Assembly: GCA_951213105.1 (NCBI GenBank)
Contig: OX578153.1
Coordinates: 50,181,539-50,245,538 of the forward strand
Direction of reading: 5' to 3'
Length of the DNA: 64,000 bases
Source: Amaurobius ferox
Taxonomy: Eukaryota > Arthropoda > Arachnida > Araneae > Amaurobiidae
Of the stretch, positions 46,893 through 58,794 are shown piece by piece; position 1 is the first letter of the stretch; each line of letters starts with the position of its first letter. The notes under the pieces are model-generated. The model worked only from the letters and a program-made list of their open reading frames with translations, was not told where the DNA came from and made no database searches. The position numbers and the translations under genes are program-made.

Positions 46893-47530
46893 TTACACCG
46901 CGAAACTTCCCTGCATCGCAGAATTGTTTGTGGTATTTTCCTATCGAGAAAATACAAACGTTTATTTCCATGACTTAAAACAATCCATATCATAATTCTG
47001 CAAACAATCTCTATACTTACATGTAACAGATATAAAACATATACATGAGAATCATAAAAACTGCCAAAGAAGAAACACAATGCTCATAAAATGATACTCG
47101 AGGCTAAATTTGAAGCAGTACAGATCCCGAAAAAAGCATGTTTCCGTCTTTTAAAAGGAAAAAATAAACATTCGTTTTCTCATAAAATACATACGTGTTT
47201 AAAATTCTTTAGCATTTTATATAAATATAGTTATTTTCTAAGAAATATTATCGATTTACGAAATAAAAAAGAACTTTTCGAATTTTTATTTCATCATACT
47301 ATACAATTTAGTATAGAAGGGGTACTGCTTTCGCGAAAATTTTCGAATTCCAGATTTTGATGTTTTATGACTTCCAAAATAGGTTTTCAATATTTATGGA
47401 GTGTTGTTCGTCTGTGCGTCTGTGGTCGATTTCTTGCGTACACACGATAGCGGTAACAAATGTTAATGGATTTTTACGAAACGTTCTATCCGGCTTTTGT
47501 TATCAAACAATTTGGAACTGGATAGGTTTT
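46893..47530 (+). repeat. Direct repeat paired with 58.17-58.79 kb
   Basis: CCGCGAAACTTCC, GTAACAGATATAAAACATAT, ACTGCCAAAGAAGAAACACA and CTTTCGCGAAAATTTTCGAA recur in the same orientation at 58170-58790, very similar by eye. Orientation is direct although the adjoining module copies L and R are inverted. A shorter third relative is at 57850-57960. Confidence 0.75.
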
Positions 47531-47534
47531 TTAA

Positions 47535-49120
47535 CATTTTATAACAAAGTTGAAAAGTGTTTATGACTTTGTTCATTCTGTCTGTCTGTCTGTCTGTCTG
47601 TCCGTTAGCACAGTAACTGCCGTAAAAATGACTTAATCAAAATGAAATTTTAATATGCTGTTCAGATGGTCTGTAGAACCTATGGGAATATAAATGAATA
47701 ATATCACCCAATTAGTTTTGGATTGAACCCGGGTTGAAAAAATGAAATACATTGAGCCCTATGGGACCTAATTTTTCAAACATTTTTTAAGCGGATTTAA
47801 AATTCACAAATTGCTTCGAAAATTTTAGATAATAGTAAATTGTTCCATAAAATATATTAAAACAAATCAGCGAAATATATTCAGTAGCTTTTTAAATAAA
47901 AATTAAAATAATAATTACACATCTTATATGAAACGATCACGTGACCATGATATGAAACGTCACATGACCCACTTCAAAATGATATATGGCATCCATCTTG
48001 TTCCAAAATCGTGATTTTTTAAAGTTCTTTTTAATTCATATTAAGTATTGTATCCGTCCTAAAACTACTTTATTTTTGCTTAAATTCTGTGCATCTACAT
48101 ACTAAAACAACACAATGACAATATATTTGAGTTTAAATTCTCATTCAAATTTGATTATTTCTACAACTAAGCCTATTTTTCACCTATGTAAAATGTAAAC
48201 AGCAAAATATGTAGAATGAATTGTATTAGAATTAGTGTATTTCTTTAACACAAAATAATTCAGTCCATGGTGTCTGCATGGTTGATATGAATGAAATATT
48301 AATTGATTTTATGAACAGAAGGACGATTTTTTTCGATGAAGTTTTAAGCATAGAGTTTATGAATTGTAGCTCCAAGGTCTTAATTTTTAAATAAAATAAA
48401 TTATTATAGTATTGTGATAAATGAAATGAATGAAATCCTGCTTTTATAGAGAGATCCAGGCGTGTTATTTTTTGTATGACGTCATTTGAATTTATTTCAG
48501 TTGTTTTCGATGAAGTTTTCACAAAATTATTTAGCCCATGGAGTCTGCATAGCTGATATGAATAAAATATCCATTGATTTTACAAAAAGAAGGATTATTT
48601 TTTTCGATGGAGTTTTAAGCATGGAGTTTAAGTACTTGTAGCTCCATTTTCTTAATTTAAAAAAAATAAATTATTATAGTATTGTGATGAATGAAATGAA
48701 TGGGAAAATGTTATGATTGAAATGCTGTTTTTATAGTTTTTATGAGATCCAGGCGTGTTATTTTTTCTATGACGTCATTTGAATGAATTTCAGTTGTTTT
48801 CGATGAAGTTTTCAAATATAATAAATTATCGTAGTATTATGATAGTTTTAAAAGTATTACCGTGGAATGTATTGCATTTTAGAGATATTTAAACTAGGCA
48901 ATTTATGTTTCAATGCCGTCATTTGAATGAAGTTCATTTTTTTCAATGAATGTTTAAGTTTTCAAATATAATAAATCAATGTAGTATTGTGATAAGTTTT
49001 AAAATATTACCGAGGAATGTATTGCATTTTCGACTTTTTTAAATAAAATTGCATTGAAGTTGGAAAGTGTTTCATAATCAATGCTTTAAGCATGAATGAT
49101 CTTTCTTGTTATTTACTGAA
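47535..49120 (+). repeat. Family B element, long copy with internal duplication
   Basis: It starts at ACAAAGTTGAAAAGTGTTTA, followed by (CTGT)n at 47578-47601. Its second half repeats a unit of about 280 bp: CATGGTGTCTGCATGG near 48265 and CATGGAGTCTGCATAG near 48537, each followed by a GATGACGTCATTTGAAT-type word. The perfect CRE-like palindrome TGACGTCA appears near 48477 and 48771. No gene. Confidence 0.7.
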
Positions 49121-49528
49121 AAGTGCACAGTGCGTTTTGAGTATGAATTAATGATTTATATCCAAAAAGAAAAAAAAATTGTGAAACAGAAAATCATATA
49201 TTTAACAGGTTTTTCATTCTAAATTTTACGCTTTATACAACGCTTTTCAACATCTATAGAATACCGGGTAATGTTTTTGATCAAAATATATTTACTGCCG
49301 TTGAAAAAACATTCAGTAATATATGCATTCCATTTTAATTCTAGCGAAAACTTCGAAAAACATTTGAAATTTTATATTTCCTCAACATGTGAGCATAGGA
49401 CAAAATTTTACATAATCATGCATAAAATGGTTTAATTTATGGCTCAATTATCACGAGACGTAATAGTTTCAATCATTGTCATGAAAATAAGCGCGATACA
49501 ATTTTGCTTATTCTTAAAGCCATTAGCC

Positions 49529-49542
49529 CCCCCCCCCCCGCC
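49529..49542. repeat. Poly-C tract
   Basis: A run of about 14 C, then GCCCC, after CATTAG. Copy R at 58988 has seven C, then ACA and eight G, so this site is unstable. Confidence 0.8.
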
Positions 49543-49671
49543 CCACCATAGGGAACAAATTACCCCTGCGTGTTACATTGTCAAATATGATATCTATCGA
49601 AAGAATTTTTCAAGGCCTTAAAGTGAAGAGTCACATACTATGATTGTAATCATTTGTACCCATGATGCCGA

Positions 49672-50575
49672 ATGTTTAACACTTTACAACAAAGTTGAAA
49701 AGTGTTTATGACTTTGTTCATTCTGTCTGTCTGTCTACCCGTTAGCACGATAACTGCCGTAAAAATAACTTTATCAAAATGAAATTTTAGTACGTTGTTC
49801 AGACTGTCTGTGGGACCTATGGGAATATAAATCAATAATATCAACTAATTAGTTTTGGATTGAACCCGGATTGAAAAAATGAAATACATTGAACCCCATG
49901 GGACTTGATTTCTCAAACATTTTTAAGTTGATTTAAAATTCACAAATTGCTTCAAAAATTTTAGAAAACATTCAAATTACCCCATAAAATATATAAAAAA
50001 GAATCAGCAAAATATATTCAGTAGTTTTTTAAATAAAAATTAAAATAATAATTGCACCTTTTATATGAAGCGATCACGTGATAATTATATGAAGAGATCA
50101 CGTGACCCACTTCAAAATAAAATACCGCATCGATCTTGTGTCAAAATCGTGATATTTAAAGCTATTTTTAATTCATATTTAGTGTTGTATCCGTCCTAAA
50201 ACCACTTTAATTTTGCTTAAATTATGCGCATCTACAAACTGAAACAACTTAATATATTTGAGTTTAAATGATCATCCAAATTTGATTATTTCTACAACGA
50301 AGCCTACTTTTCACTGATGGAAAATGTAAACACCAAAATATGTAGAATAAGGTATATAAGAATTGCTGCATTTCTTTAACGCAAAGTTATTTAGCTCATG
50401 GAGTCAGCAATATAGATGACATAAATGAAATATTCATTGATTTTACAGAGAAAAGGACGATTTTTTCGATGAAGTTTTAAGCATAGACTTTAATTACTTG
50501 TACCACCATGGTCTCAAGTTTTTAAGTAAAAGAAATTGTTATAGTATTGTGATGAATGATTCAAATGGGGCTTTA
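49672..50575 (+). repeat. Family B element, short copy inside module M
   Basis: It shares AACAAAGTTGAAAAGTGTTT, ACTGCCGTAAAAATAAC, CGATCACGTGA words and GGACGATTTTTTCGATGAAG with the copy at 47.5 kb. Copy R lacks it between GATACCGAATTT (59120) and GGGGTTTAAA (59224). Its absence there gives an approximate empty site. Confidence 0.65.
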
Positions 50576-50724
50576 AATGTTTTTGAAGTGTTTTGTAAGA
50601 AAATTGCTGTATATTCTTTAGTCTAAATAGAAATTTGGTACATATCAAAGTCCGGAAAGTTTAGAAACGTATTATGTTCATCGAAGAGGATTTCATTCGC
50701 ATATGATATAATTAGAAATAAAAC

Positions 50725-51041
50725 CCGGGGTTAGAAATAAGGCCCGGGTTCGATTCCCGCCACTGCCAAAACTGCAGCCATGTTCACGCGGAGTACGATC
50801 ACGTTAAACATATGGGTCCGTATGTTTTTCCGAGAGGTTTGTGGTAGGGGAAGGAGGGTACGTTCCCTGTGGATGCCTCCCCCACTGGGTTCCGGTCTAA
50901 ATTGGGTGTCACATCCTGGCCGTCCAACCAGTTAACTTACACCTTTATGGTAGGTCGCGCCAACGAGTTTGCCACGGTTGGAATTTGCCACGATCAGCAT
51001 TTTCAAGGGTTGCGAACAGGCTGGTCGCCAAAGGCGGCTAG
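50725..51041 (+). mobile_element. SINE with tRNA-like head and 13-bp target duplication
   Basis: The head carries GGCCCGGGTTCGATTCCCGC (B-box). The body carries GAGTACGATCACGTTAAACA, TCCGAGAGGTTTGTGGTAGG, CCCTGTGGATGCCTCC and CACTGGGTTCCGG. It is flanked by TTAGAAATAAAAC at 50712-50724 and 51042-51054. Copy R of the module has a single TTAGAAAAAAGTC at about 59367, an empty site. It is transcribed by pol III and moved by LINE machinery in trans. It is among the best-preserved copies here. Confidence 0.9.
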
Positions 51042-51129
51042 TTAGAAATAAAACATACGGATTCACCATGTGTTCAGGTTGTCAAATCAATAATTCAGTG
51101 ATTTAATGGACAAGTGTAGGTTATTTGAG

Positions 51130-52040
51130 TTGAAGTATATAATTTCGTTTAACGGAAGTTAGTTTTGATATTAGTTTCTGGAGATAAAAAATAGTATTTC
51201 GTTTCATGATAGGTAGGCATGGTATTATTCATTCGAGTAGTCAAACATATCATTTCGTTGTTTTATAGCAGATAGTCATAATATTATTCGTTGGAGTTCA
51301 AACACGTTATTTCGTTTAATAGAAGATAAGCTTGAAATAATCCATTCGAGCTCAAACATATTATATAGAAGATATTCACATGGCATTATTCATTCAAGGT
51401 CATACAGATCATTTAGTTTCATAGAAGATAGGCATTATTCATTCAATCTCAAACATACCATTTCGTTTTATAGAAGATAGTCATTACATTATTCTTTAGA
51501 GTTCATATTATTTTGTTTCATAGAAGATACGCATGGAATCATCCATTCAAGCTTAATCATTTTATTTCGTTTCATAAAATATATGCATGACATTAATCAC
51601 TCGAGCTCAAACATATTGTTTCATTTTATAGAAGATAAGCAAGACGTTCATTTAGGCTCAAACATATAATTTCGTTTTATAAAATATAGTCATGGCATTA
51701 TTCGTTTGAGTTCAAACCTATCATTTTGTTTTATAGAAAATAGTCATGGTAGCATCTACTCGAGTTCTATATTATTCCGTTTTATAGAAGATATGCATGG
51801 CATTATTCATTCAAGTTCAAACATATTGTTTCGTTTTAAAGAAGATACGCATTGATAAGAATAATTCATTGGAGCTCAAACATATCATTTCGTTTCATAG
51901 AAGTAAGATATTACACTATTCACTCGAGCTCAAACATATCATTTATTTTTCAAATGATTTCTATACATTATTTTCTGTGATAAAATGTAGGCATATCATT
52001 ATTCATTTGAGCTCAAACATATAATTTGTGTTTGATTAAA
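51130..52040 (+). repeat. Minisatellite, about 55-bp unit
   Basis: About 16 diverged units of the form CATTATTCATTCGAGCTCAA, ACATATCATTTCGTTTTATA, GAAGATATGCATGG. Many contain GAGCTC. Copy R has about ten units at 59440-60000. The unit length varies, so no frame is kept. Confidence 0.85.
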
Positions 52041-53368
52041 TTTCAAAATAAATATTTTGTTGAAATATTATTTTTGGGGTATTTTCAAGTATTAATTTAA
52101 AATTGAACTTAATGCTTTACATATTATGTTCAAAGTTTGATGATATGAGAATTTTTCATTTATTCCGATGGCGTTGAGATGGACATTTTGTGATATTGTT
52201 AGACCACTGTAAATATTGAACAAAATTGCGCTTCATATTTTAACTAAAGAATAAACAAATTCGAATTAGAAACACTAACCCTGAATTATCTTTTGACATC
52301 ATCTTGATTATCACAGCAACGTTGCTCACATATATTTTTCACTACACATTCAATGAACAAAGACCTAAACATATTTTATCAATATATAACCAGTAACGTA
52401 TCAAACTTTATATTTTAAAACATCCAATGCTCTTAAACTCAAAATTACAAAACTGAGAAAATAATTTGAAGCCATATATAAAGAAAATTAGAGAGAAATA
52501 TTTTAAATCTTTTTACTTTCTAAAATACTAATATATATACTGAATTATTCACATAAGACTTTTCACGATTCACTTGTTTATCCTTTTCACAGAAGCAGCT
52601 TGAAATAAAAAAACAAGAGAGGTTATAAAAAAATCAGCACTTTGTTGCGACAAAGTTCAAATATTAATAATGCATGTCTAAGAAAAGTCATTTCAAACAA
52701 AAGAGAAATTTCATTCAACACCTTCAAAAAAGGAAAAGTTTAGAAAGACAAATAAATACGAGAGTTTACTAAAATAGTACTTGCTTTCGCTTGTGACAAA
52801 CAAAAATGATGATAACTCATAAAATGCGGTATTTACAGAAGGAAAAATTTAGTGAACTTACAGCGTCTTTTCATATTAAAACATACGCACATTTTGCTTC
52901 TAACGAAAAATTAAGGAAGTTAACTGTTGTTGTTTCTTGTTGATTGTTAAATGTTGCTGTTCTCGGGATATAACACTGGTCATTAGATATTTTTCAGAAA
53001 AACTGAATTTTATTTAAACATTTGAAAGGGTAAATTTTTGTTTAAGTTATAAATATATTCCGCTATCACTTTGTCATACATGTATATGAATTTGAATACA
53101 TTCAAATTAACACAAGATATCTTATATTGAATAGCATAAGTGCGATTTAGACAGCGTATATATACAAAGTGGATATTATGCAAGGTGCATATATACAAGT
53201 TATACATTGCATCATATAAAAGCCATTTTTTAATAGTTTTACAAAATAAGTTAGATTTTGAGATAAAATTTAGAAGAATCCACATTGCTATACGACTAAA
53301 ATTACACCAGCAACAATGAAAAACGTCTATGTCACAACAAAAATTTCTATTGACACATCTGTTATAAA

Positions 53369-54287
53369 GTCTGGTGTGGGCAGCACATGACTTTCCATAT
53401 ATAATGCAATGAATTTACAACATTTCCAGTAAGAAAAATTGATTATTTTTATAGTAGATATTTATATTCTTTCCAAGATATTGAATTTTCGTCAATGAGT
53501 CGCCATTTTCATTAATTTAGCGTTATTTTTATCCATTTGGCGAGATTTTCGTTCATTTAGTAGCATTTAAAAAAGTCGTCAAGTTGACGACATTCCACCC
53601 AATTCGTCGCCAAAATCTCGTCAAGTGTTATGGACGGAAAAATAATTTATTCTTACAGCAGATAAATGACTATTGGCGTTCAGATACAAATGTGTTACTC
53701 AAAGTATCTTTTTTCATGAATGGAACGAGCTAGATCTACGAGAATGATGTCACCCAATTGATGGCATGGTATTACATATGAAAAGTGAACATGTTTCTCA
53801 ATAGGAAATATATTTTTTTTATATGATTTTTTGATATTTTTTTTTGAAAAATGTGCAATATCTCGAGAACAGCAGTTCATGTTAGCGTTCTAAAATTTAT
53901 GTCAATCGTTTTCTAATGAAAAATTACTTAAGAAATATCTATTTGTGTAACTTTATTAGCAGTTTTGATTTTTTGACTATTTTTTCAAAATTTCACTCGA
54001 AAATTTAGGGGGTTCTGAAAATTCGATTGCGAATAAAAACAATAGGTTTCCAGTGTTTACGGATTGTAATTTTTGTACTAAATTTCATTCGAATCGGTCC
54101 ATTCCTTCGTCAGTTATCGTCTCCTCAGACTCACTGACACACACACACACACACAGACATCACTTCAAAAATGTTCGATTCGTGATCAGGAATGCTTGAA
54201 ACGTGCTCTCCAGTCGAAAACTCGAATTCGAATTTTTGACCCCGTCACAATACTTTCCTTATATATTATTGTATATAAGGAAAGTAA
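53369..54287 (+). mobile_element. Family A element inside module copy M
   Basis: It runs from AGTCTGGTGTGGGCAGCACA to GTATATAAGGAAAGTAATAA. The hairpin apex is GTCGTCAAGTTGACGAC (53575-53591), with paired changes that keep the palindrome. It lies at a different site from the copy in module L, between the GACACATCTGTTAT end and the satellite-like GACGAAGCAATTG, so the two were separate insertions. Confidence 0.75.
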
Positions 54288-54289
54288 TA

Positions 54290-54790
54290 AATTGACGAAG
54301 CAATTGTATTGTTTAATATAGGATAAACTGGATATCACAAATAATGTAAATCAAGCTCATTTGTACGCGATAATGAAAAGCCGTGTTTCCCTATTTCTTG
54401 TTATGAAATCCCATTCTTTTTCAAATAAAGACTATACAATTATATTATTTAACAATGGATAAACTGGGTATTAGAGATAATATGATCAAAGTTTGTTTTT
54501 ACGCAGGCGTGAAAAAAAAAGTGCTCCCCTATTTCCTTCTATGAAACTACATTTTTTTTTTTTCAAATAAAGATGAAGCAATTTTATTGTTTAGCCGGCA
54601 AAGCCGACGAAGCAATTTCATTGTTTTTCATAATGGATAAATTAGATATCACAAATAATATAAATAAAGCTTATTTATACGCAGGAGTGAAAATAAGTGT
54701 TTCTCTATATCCTGTTATGAAACCACATTATTTTTTAAATAAAGACGAGGCAATTGCCTTATTTAATGATAGATAAACTGTGTATCACAA
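54290..54790 (-). repeat. Diverged 136-bp satellite units (unexpanded)
   Basis: Three to four degenerate units in inverse orientation to 42240-44190: AAATAAAGACGAGGCAATTG, GATAAACTG(G/T)(A/G)TATCAC, GTGTTTCTCTATATCCTGTT. The 67-residue frame at 54573-54776 is a chance opening across two units. Copy R has the same at 61550-62130. Confidence 0.8.
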
Positions 54791-55956
54791 AAGAATCACT
54801 AAAAATATTGTTTTAATTTGAATAAATCTAGATAAATTCTGTTTCAAGGCTTTCAATCTTGCGAAAGTAGCTGAGATAAAAGCAAAATCATGAACACTGG
54901 ATGCCTATAGGAAAAATATTATAAGAAAAAAAGCTTCAGAAGAACATTTTCTTTAAATAGAACGTCCTATGAATGAAGCAGTAAAAATTTTGAAAAATTC
55001 TCTCATATTACTTTGAATATAAGGAATTCAATTCTTAATTAGATTTTCTCATATGCATTTTGCTTCTCTGTACTCACAAGATGAAGAAAATATTTATAAT
55101 ATTATTGCTCTAAAATTTTACATTCCTGCTTTGATAGTCACTTTTAACTCTTTGAAATCAAATATTGCCATTTTAACAGATAATTATTATTTAAGCAAGA
55201 AATCACAAAAATTATGAAAATCTTGAATTAAAAATAATTTAAGCTTTGAAATTTTACGTTTTTATATTTTAAAATTTCATTTTACAGAATAAATGTTGAT
55301 ATTAGTTTTAAATTGCATAAATAAATTTCTTAGTGGCGTATTATTTTAATTTATCCTGAGTGTCCTCATGACTATTATATGTTACTTTATAATTCAGATT
55401 TTGTTTACTTCTTTTAAATGTAATTAACAAACCATAATATATATTTGGTCTATTAAATTATTTATATAATTAGAGAATTTTTTATCACATGTCATCATAG
55501 TTCTGTGGCAAAAATATATATAAGTAATTGTTTTATACCACATTGTTATAACACACAATATTACCGATTTTGCAGATAAAAAGGTACTGTGTACCCGTCA
55601 ATACTAAAAAATTCCCACTAAACTCCTCTAAAAAACGCATTAATTTGTAAAAAACTCATTTTTTAGTATGAAATTATCGAAACCTCGGGAAATATTAAAT
55701 GAAACCCTTCTAAAAAGCATTAAAACCAACGTGTGACCTTTACCTCATACTAAGATACCCGAAATGCGTTAAACGGCGCTTCCCTTGCTTCAATTCAATC
55801 CATGTTAACGCTTGCCATTTTAAACGTCTAAACTTAATGTTTGTACAGGCTGAACGAAAAATCTCGCATATGAAATAAAGTCATGAATATAAATTTTTGA
55901 CCTTCAGTCATTGCAAGTAAAACAACATAGTATTTATTTAGCATTTTATACCAGAA

Positions 55957-56268
55957 AATCCCAAATCCATACGTGGTTCCAACACTGCGGAGCGCCATCC
56001 CATATGGAATTGGGCTTTCCTCGCATTGCAGTCCGCAGCTTGTGTATGAAATGAATGTCGGCCTTCTTCTGATTTATGAAACCATTCATTCCTTTTAAAA
56101 TCCGCTGTAGAACTGAAGACGAGAGCGACAATAGGCGCTTAATGTGTTCGCTGGACAGCGACCTCTAGTGCTTAACCGCGTTACGTCCATGCATTGTATG
56201 ACGAAAAATGCTTATTTATGTGTGTGTGCTCTGTCACCCCTTAAAGTTTTGCCCCATCGTTTTGAATT
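55957..56268 (-). mobile_element. Single-arm copy of the foldback element
   Basis: Reverse-complemented, it matches the left arm and centre of 35486-36052, for example TGCGAGGAAAGCCCA and CTAGAGGTCGCTGTCCAGCG. It ends in AATTCAAAACGATGGGGC. The second arm is missing. It abuts module X at its left, and homology with the 35-kb locus continues past its right edge. Confidence 0.7.
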
Positions 56269-56830
56269 ATATAGTCAAAATTCCGATATCCATTAGTCAA
56301 GTAGACGCTCTGAAGCATATTTACTAAGAGCATTAACTGCCCTTCAATAATGGATGTGCATATATCATTTAAACATTGTTTTTGTTATTTAAAGTGCAAT
56401 GTATGTTTCCAGCTCATTCTTTTGCCGTTTTCATGCACGGTAGTATCTTTCATACATGATAGTATCGAGCTCATCACAGTCCTCACTGTATTGAAATACA
56501 CCATAAATTGAAGGATCATGGCAAAAGTGAACAATGTTAACTTTTATCAGCAGAAATGGAAAGTAGAAATGGGATACTTAATGTGTCAAGCATCAAACGT
56601 TATCAAACAAAGTAATTTAGAGTTTAGATGAAAAATTGGAAATATCTGTATTTCTCCTTATTAGCAGAAATAGAATAATCAAATTTTGTAAAGCATAAAA
56701 AGTTATCAAGCAAATTTAAAGTTCAGGTGAAAAATTGGAATATTCATAGATAAAACTGAGGAGAGGGATGGCTCGTTTCGTTTGAGAGTTTCGAAGGTTT
56801 TGGGGGTTAAATTGGCGTACGAGATAAGCC
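56269..56830 (-). repeat. Inverted duplicate of 34.94-35.49 kb
   Basis: Reverse complement of the phrase series listed for 34935-35485, ending about GTTTTGGGGGTTAAATTGGC. With the foldback arm this makes an inverted segmental duplication of roughly 870 bp between the two loci. Confidence 0.7.
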
Positions 56831-58165
56831 TTTTGAACTCTGTGCGGACTAAATGTGTCTTGAGTAACTCCAGAGCCATCATATGCTCGTGCAGAGGGTG
56901 ACTACGACTTTCAAAGTACTTAATCAAATTAGTTATTTTATGTCTTAAAACCCAGACAACTCCGTAAGCATTTTCTTGTATTTCTTAAATTTGATATCAT
57001 TTAAATGAGTCAGTTTGACAATATCACAAAAAGATTTTAAATTCTTTTACGTGTTCTGTCATAGACGACTCACGACGAATGATACGTCCAAATATTTAAA
57101 AAAAATACAGCACTTTCCTCATATTTGTATAGCAGTGTAACTATGTACGATGTTTCGTCTCAGTCGGTTCAGGTGTTTTTGGAAAAAAATCGTTACAAAA
57201 TATCAAACTGCTAAATGTGCACATGCCCCCAAGGGAGGCTAAAGACGTCATGAACAGACAAAAAAAATGTATCACGGCTATTTTTCACAATGATTAAAAC
57301 TATCAAGTCTCGTTATCGTTTAGCCATAATTAAACTAATTTATGCATGATTATTTCAGATTTTTTTCTATGCTGCCATGTTAAAAAAATATAAAATTTCG
57401 AAGAAAATGCGAAGTTTCGCTCGAATTGGAAAAAAAATCTATCTAGATTTAATCAATCTAGTTTTAATCTTCTAGTTTAAATCTATCTAGTTAAATCTAT
57501 CTTGTTTATCTTTTTTTAATCTATTTGTTTGTAAAATATTTTTTTATAACAAATATGGATTAAAATTTCAAGGACATCTAGTAATATTTATGGCTTATAT
57601 CGTGGAAACAAGAAATCGACCACAGACATCAGACAGACTGACGGACTGACAGGCAAACAGACGAATATCACTCAAAAAATAGACAATACTACATTTAAGA
57701 AAGTAACAAGCAGATCAGAGTATTATAACATTCTTTAAATTCTCGCTTCTTCCATTTTCATTAATTTCGGAAGTCACAATTGCATAATTTGAATTTTAGA
57801 CATTTCGAATAGTTTCACTATCCTTTTAAAGTTTAAATTCAGAACCTTCTTTAATACGCGAAAGTTTGCTGCATTGCAGAATTATTTGTGGTACTCTTTT
57901 ATTGTTCAAAAATGAACATTTGTTTCCGTGACTTAAAAACAATTCATATCATAATTCTGCAATATATATGCACTGTAATTCGCAATTTCTCAATGCATAA
58001 GTAATATAATTTGAAATTTCTCTATATATATGCAATTTAATTGGCAATTTCTCAATCTATATGCAATGCATATGCAATTTATGTGATGTAAAATGTTGTT
58101 AATTAATTAAGTACTAATTAATTAACGATATTTACATACCTTTCACAGTTTAAATTTGAAATGTT
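56831..58165. other. No gene; microsatellite-like CAGACAGACTGACGG phrase
   Basis: A relative of 46.9-47.4 kb is seen at 57850-57960 (CATTGCAGAATTATTTGTGG). Near 57610-57670 AAGAAATCGACCACAGACAT is the reverse complement of a phrase at 47417-47436. The rest is AT-rich without a gene. Confidence 0.45.
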
Positions 58166-58169
58166 CTTC

Positions 58170-58790
58170 AAACCGCGAAACTTCCTTACATCGCAGAATT
58201 GTTAGTGGAATTTTCTTATTGAGCAAAATGGATCGTTTATTTCCATGACATAAAACAATCCACATCGTAATTCTGCAAAGAATCTCTATACGTACATGTA
58301 ACAGATATAAAACATATACATGAGAATAATAAAAACTGCCAAAGAAGAAACACAATGCCCCTAAAATGATACTCGAGGCTAAATTTGATGCAGGACAGAT
58401 CACGAAAAAAGCATGTTTCCGCCTTTTAAAAGAAAAAAAATCTTTCGTTTTCTCATAAAATACATACGTGTTTAAAATTCTTTAGCATTTTATATAAATA
58501 TAGTTGTTTTCTAAGAAATATTATCGATTTAAGAAATAAAAAAGAACTTTTCGAATTTTTATTTCCTCATACTATATAATTTAGTATAGAAGTGGTATTG
58601 CTTTCGCGAAAATTTTCGAATTCGAGATTTTGATGATTTAAGACTTCTAAGATAGGTTTTTAATATTTATGGAGTGATGTTCGTCTGTCTGTTGTCGATT
58701 TCGTGTGTACACAAAATAGCGGCAACAAATATTAATAGCTTTTCATGAAAAGTTATATTCGGCTTTTTATCAAATTATCTATAACTAGAA
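58170..58790 (+). repeat. Direct repeat partner of 46.89-47.53 kb
   Basis: Nearly the full set of phrases of 46893-47530 appears in the same order. The 86-residue open frame on the minus strand over this region is disrupted in the other copy, arguing against coding. Confidence 0.75.
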
Positions 58791-58794
58791 TTTT

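Larger units (their letters stand above)
49335..55930 (+). repeat. Module X, copy M
   Basis: Same orientation and order as 58795-63170 (copy R). Relative to R it has a family B insertion (49672-50575), a SINE (50725-51041), a longer minisatellite (51130-52040) and a family A insertion (53369-54287). These additions roughly account for the size difference of about 2.2 kb. Confidence 0.75.

Noticed and set aside
54573..54776. 67-residue open frame with repeated DEAI..LF words
   Set aside because: It spans two diverged units of a 136-bp satellite; that period cannot maintain a frame and no other copy keeps it.
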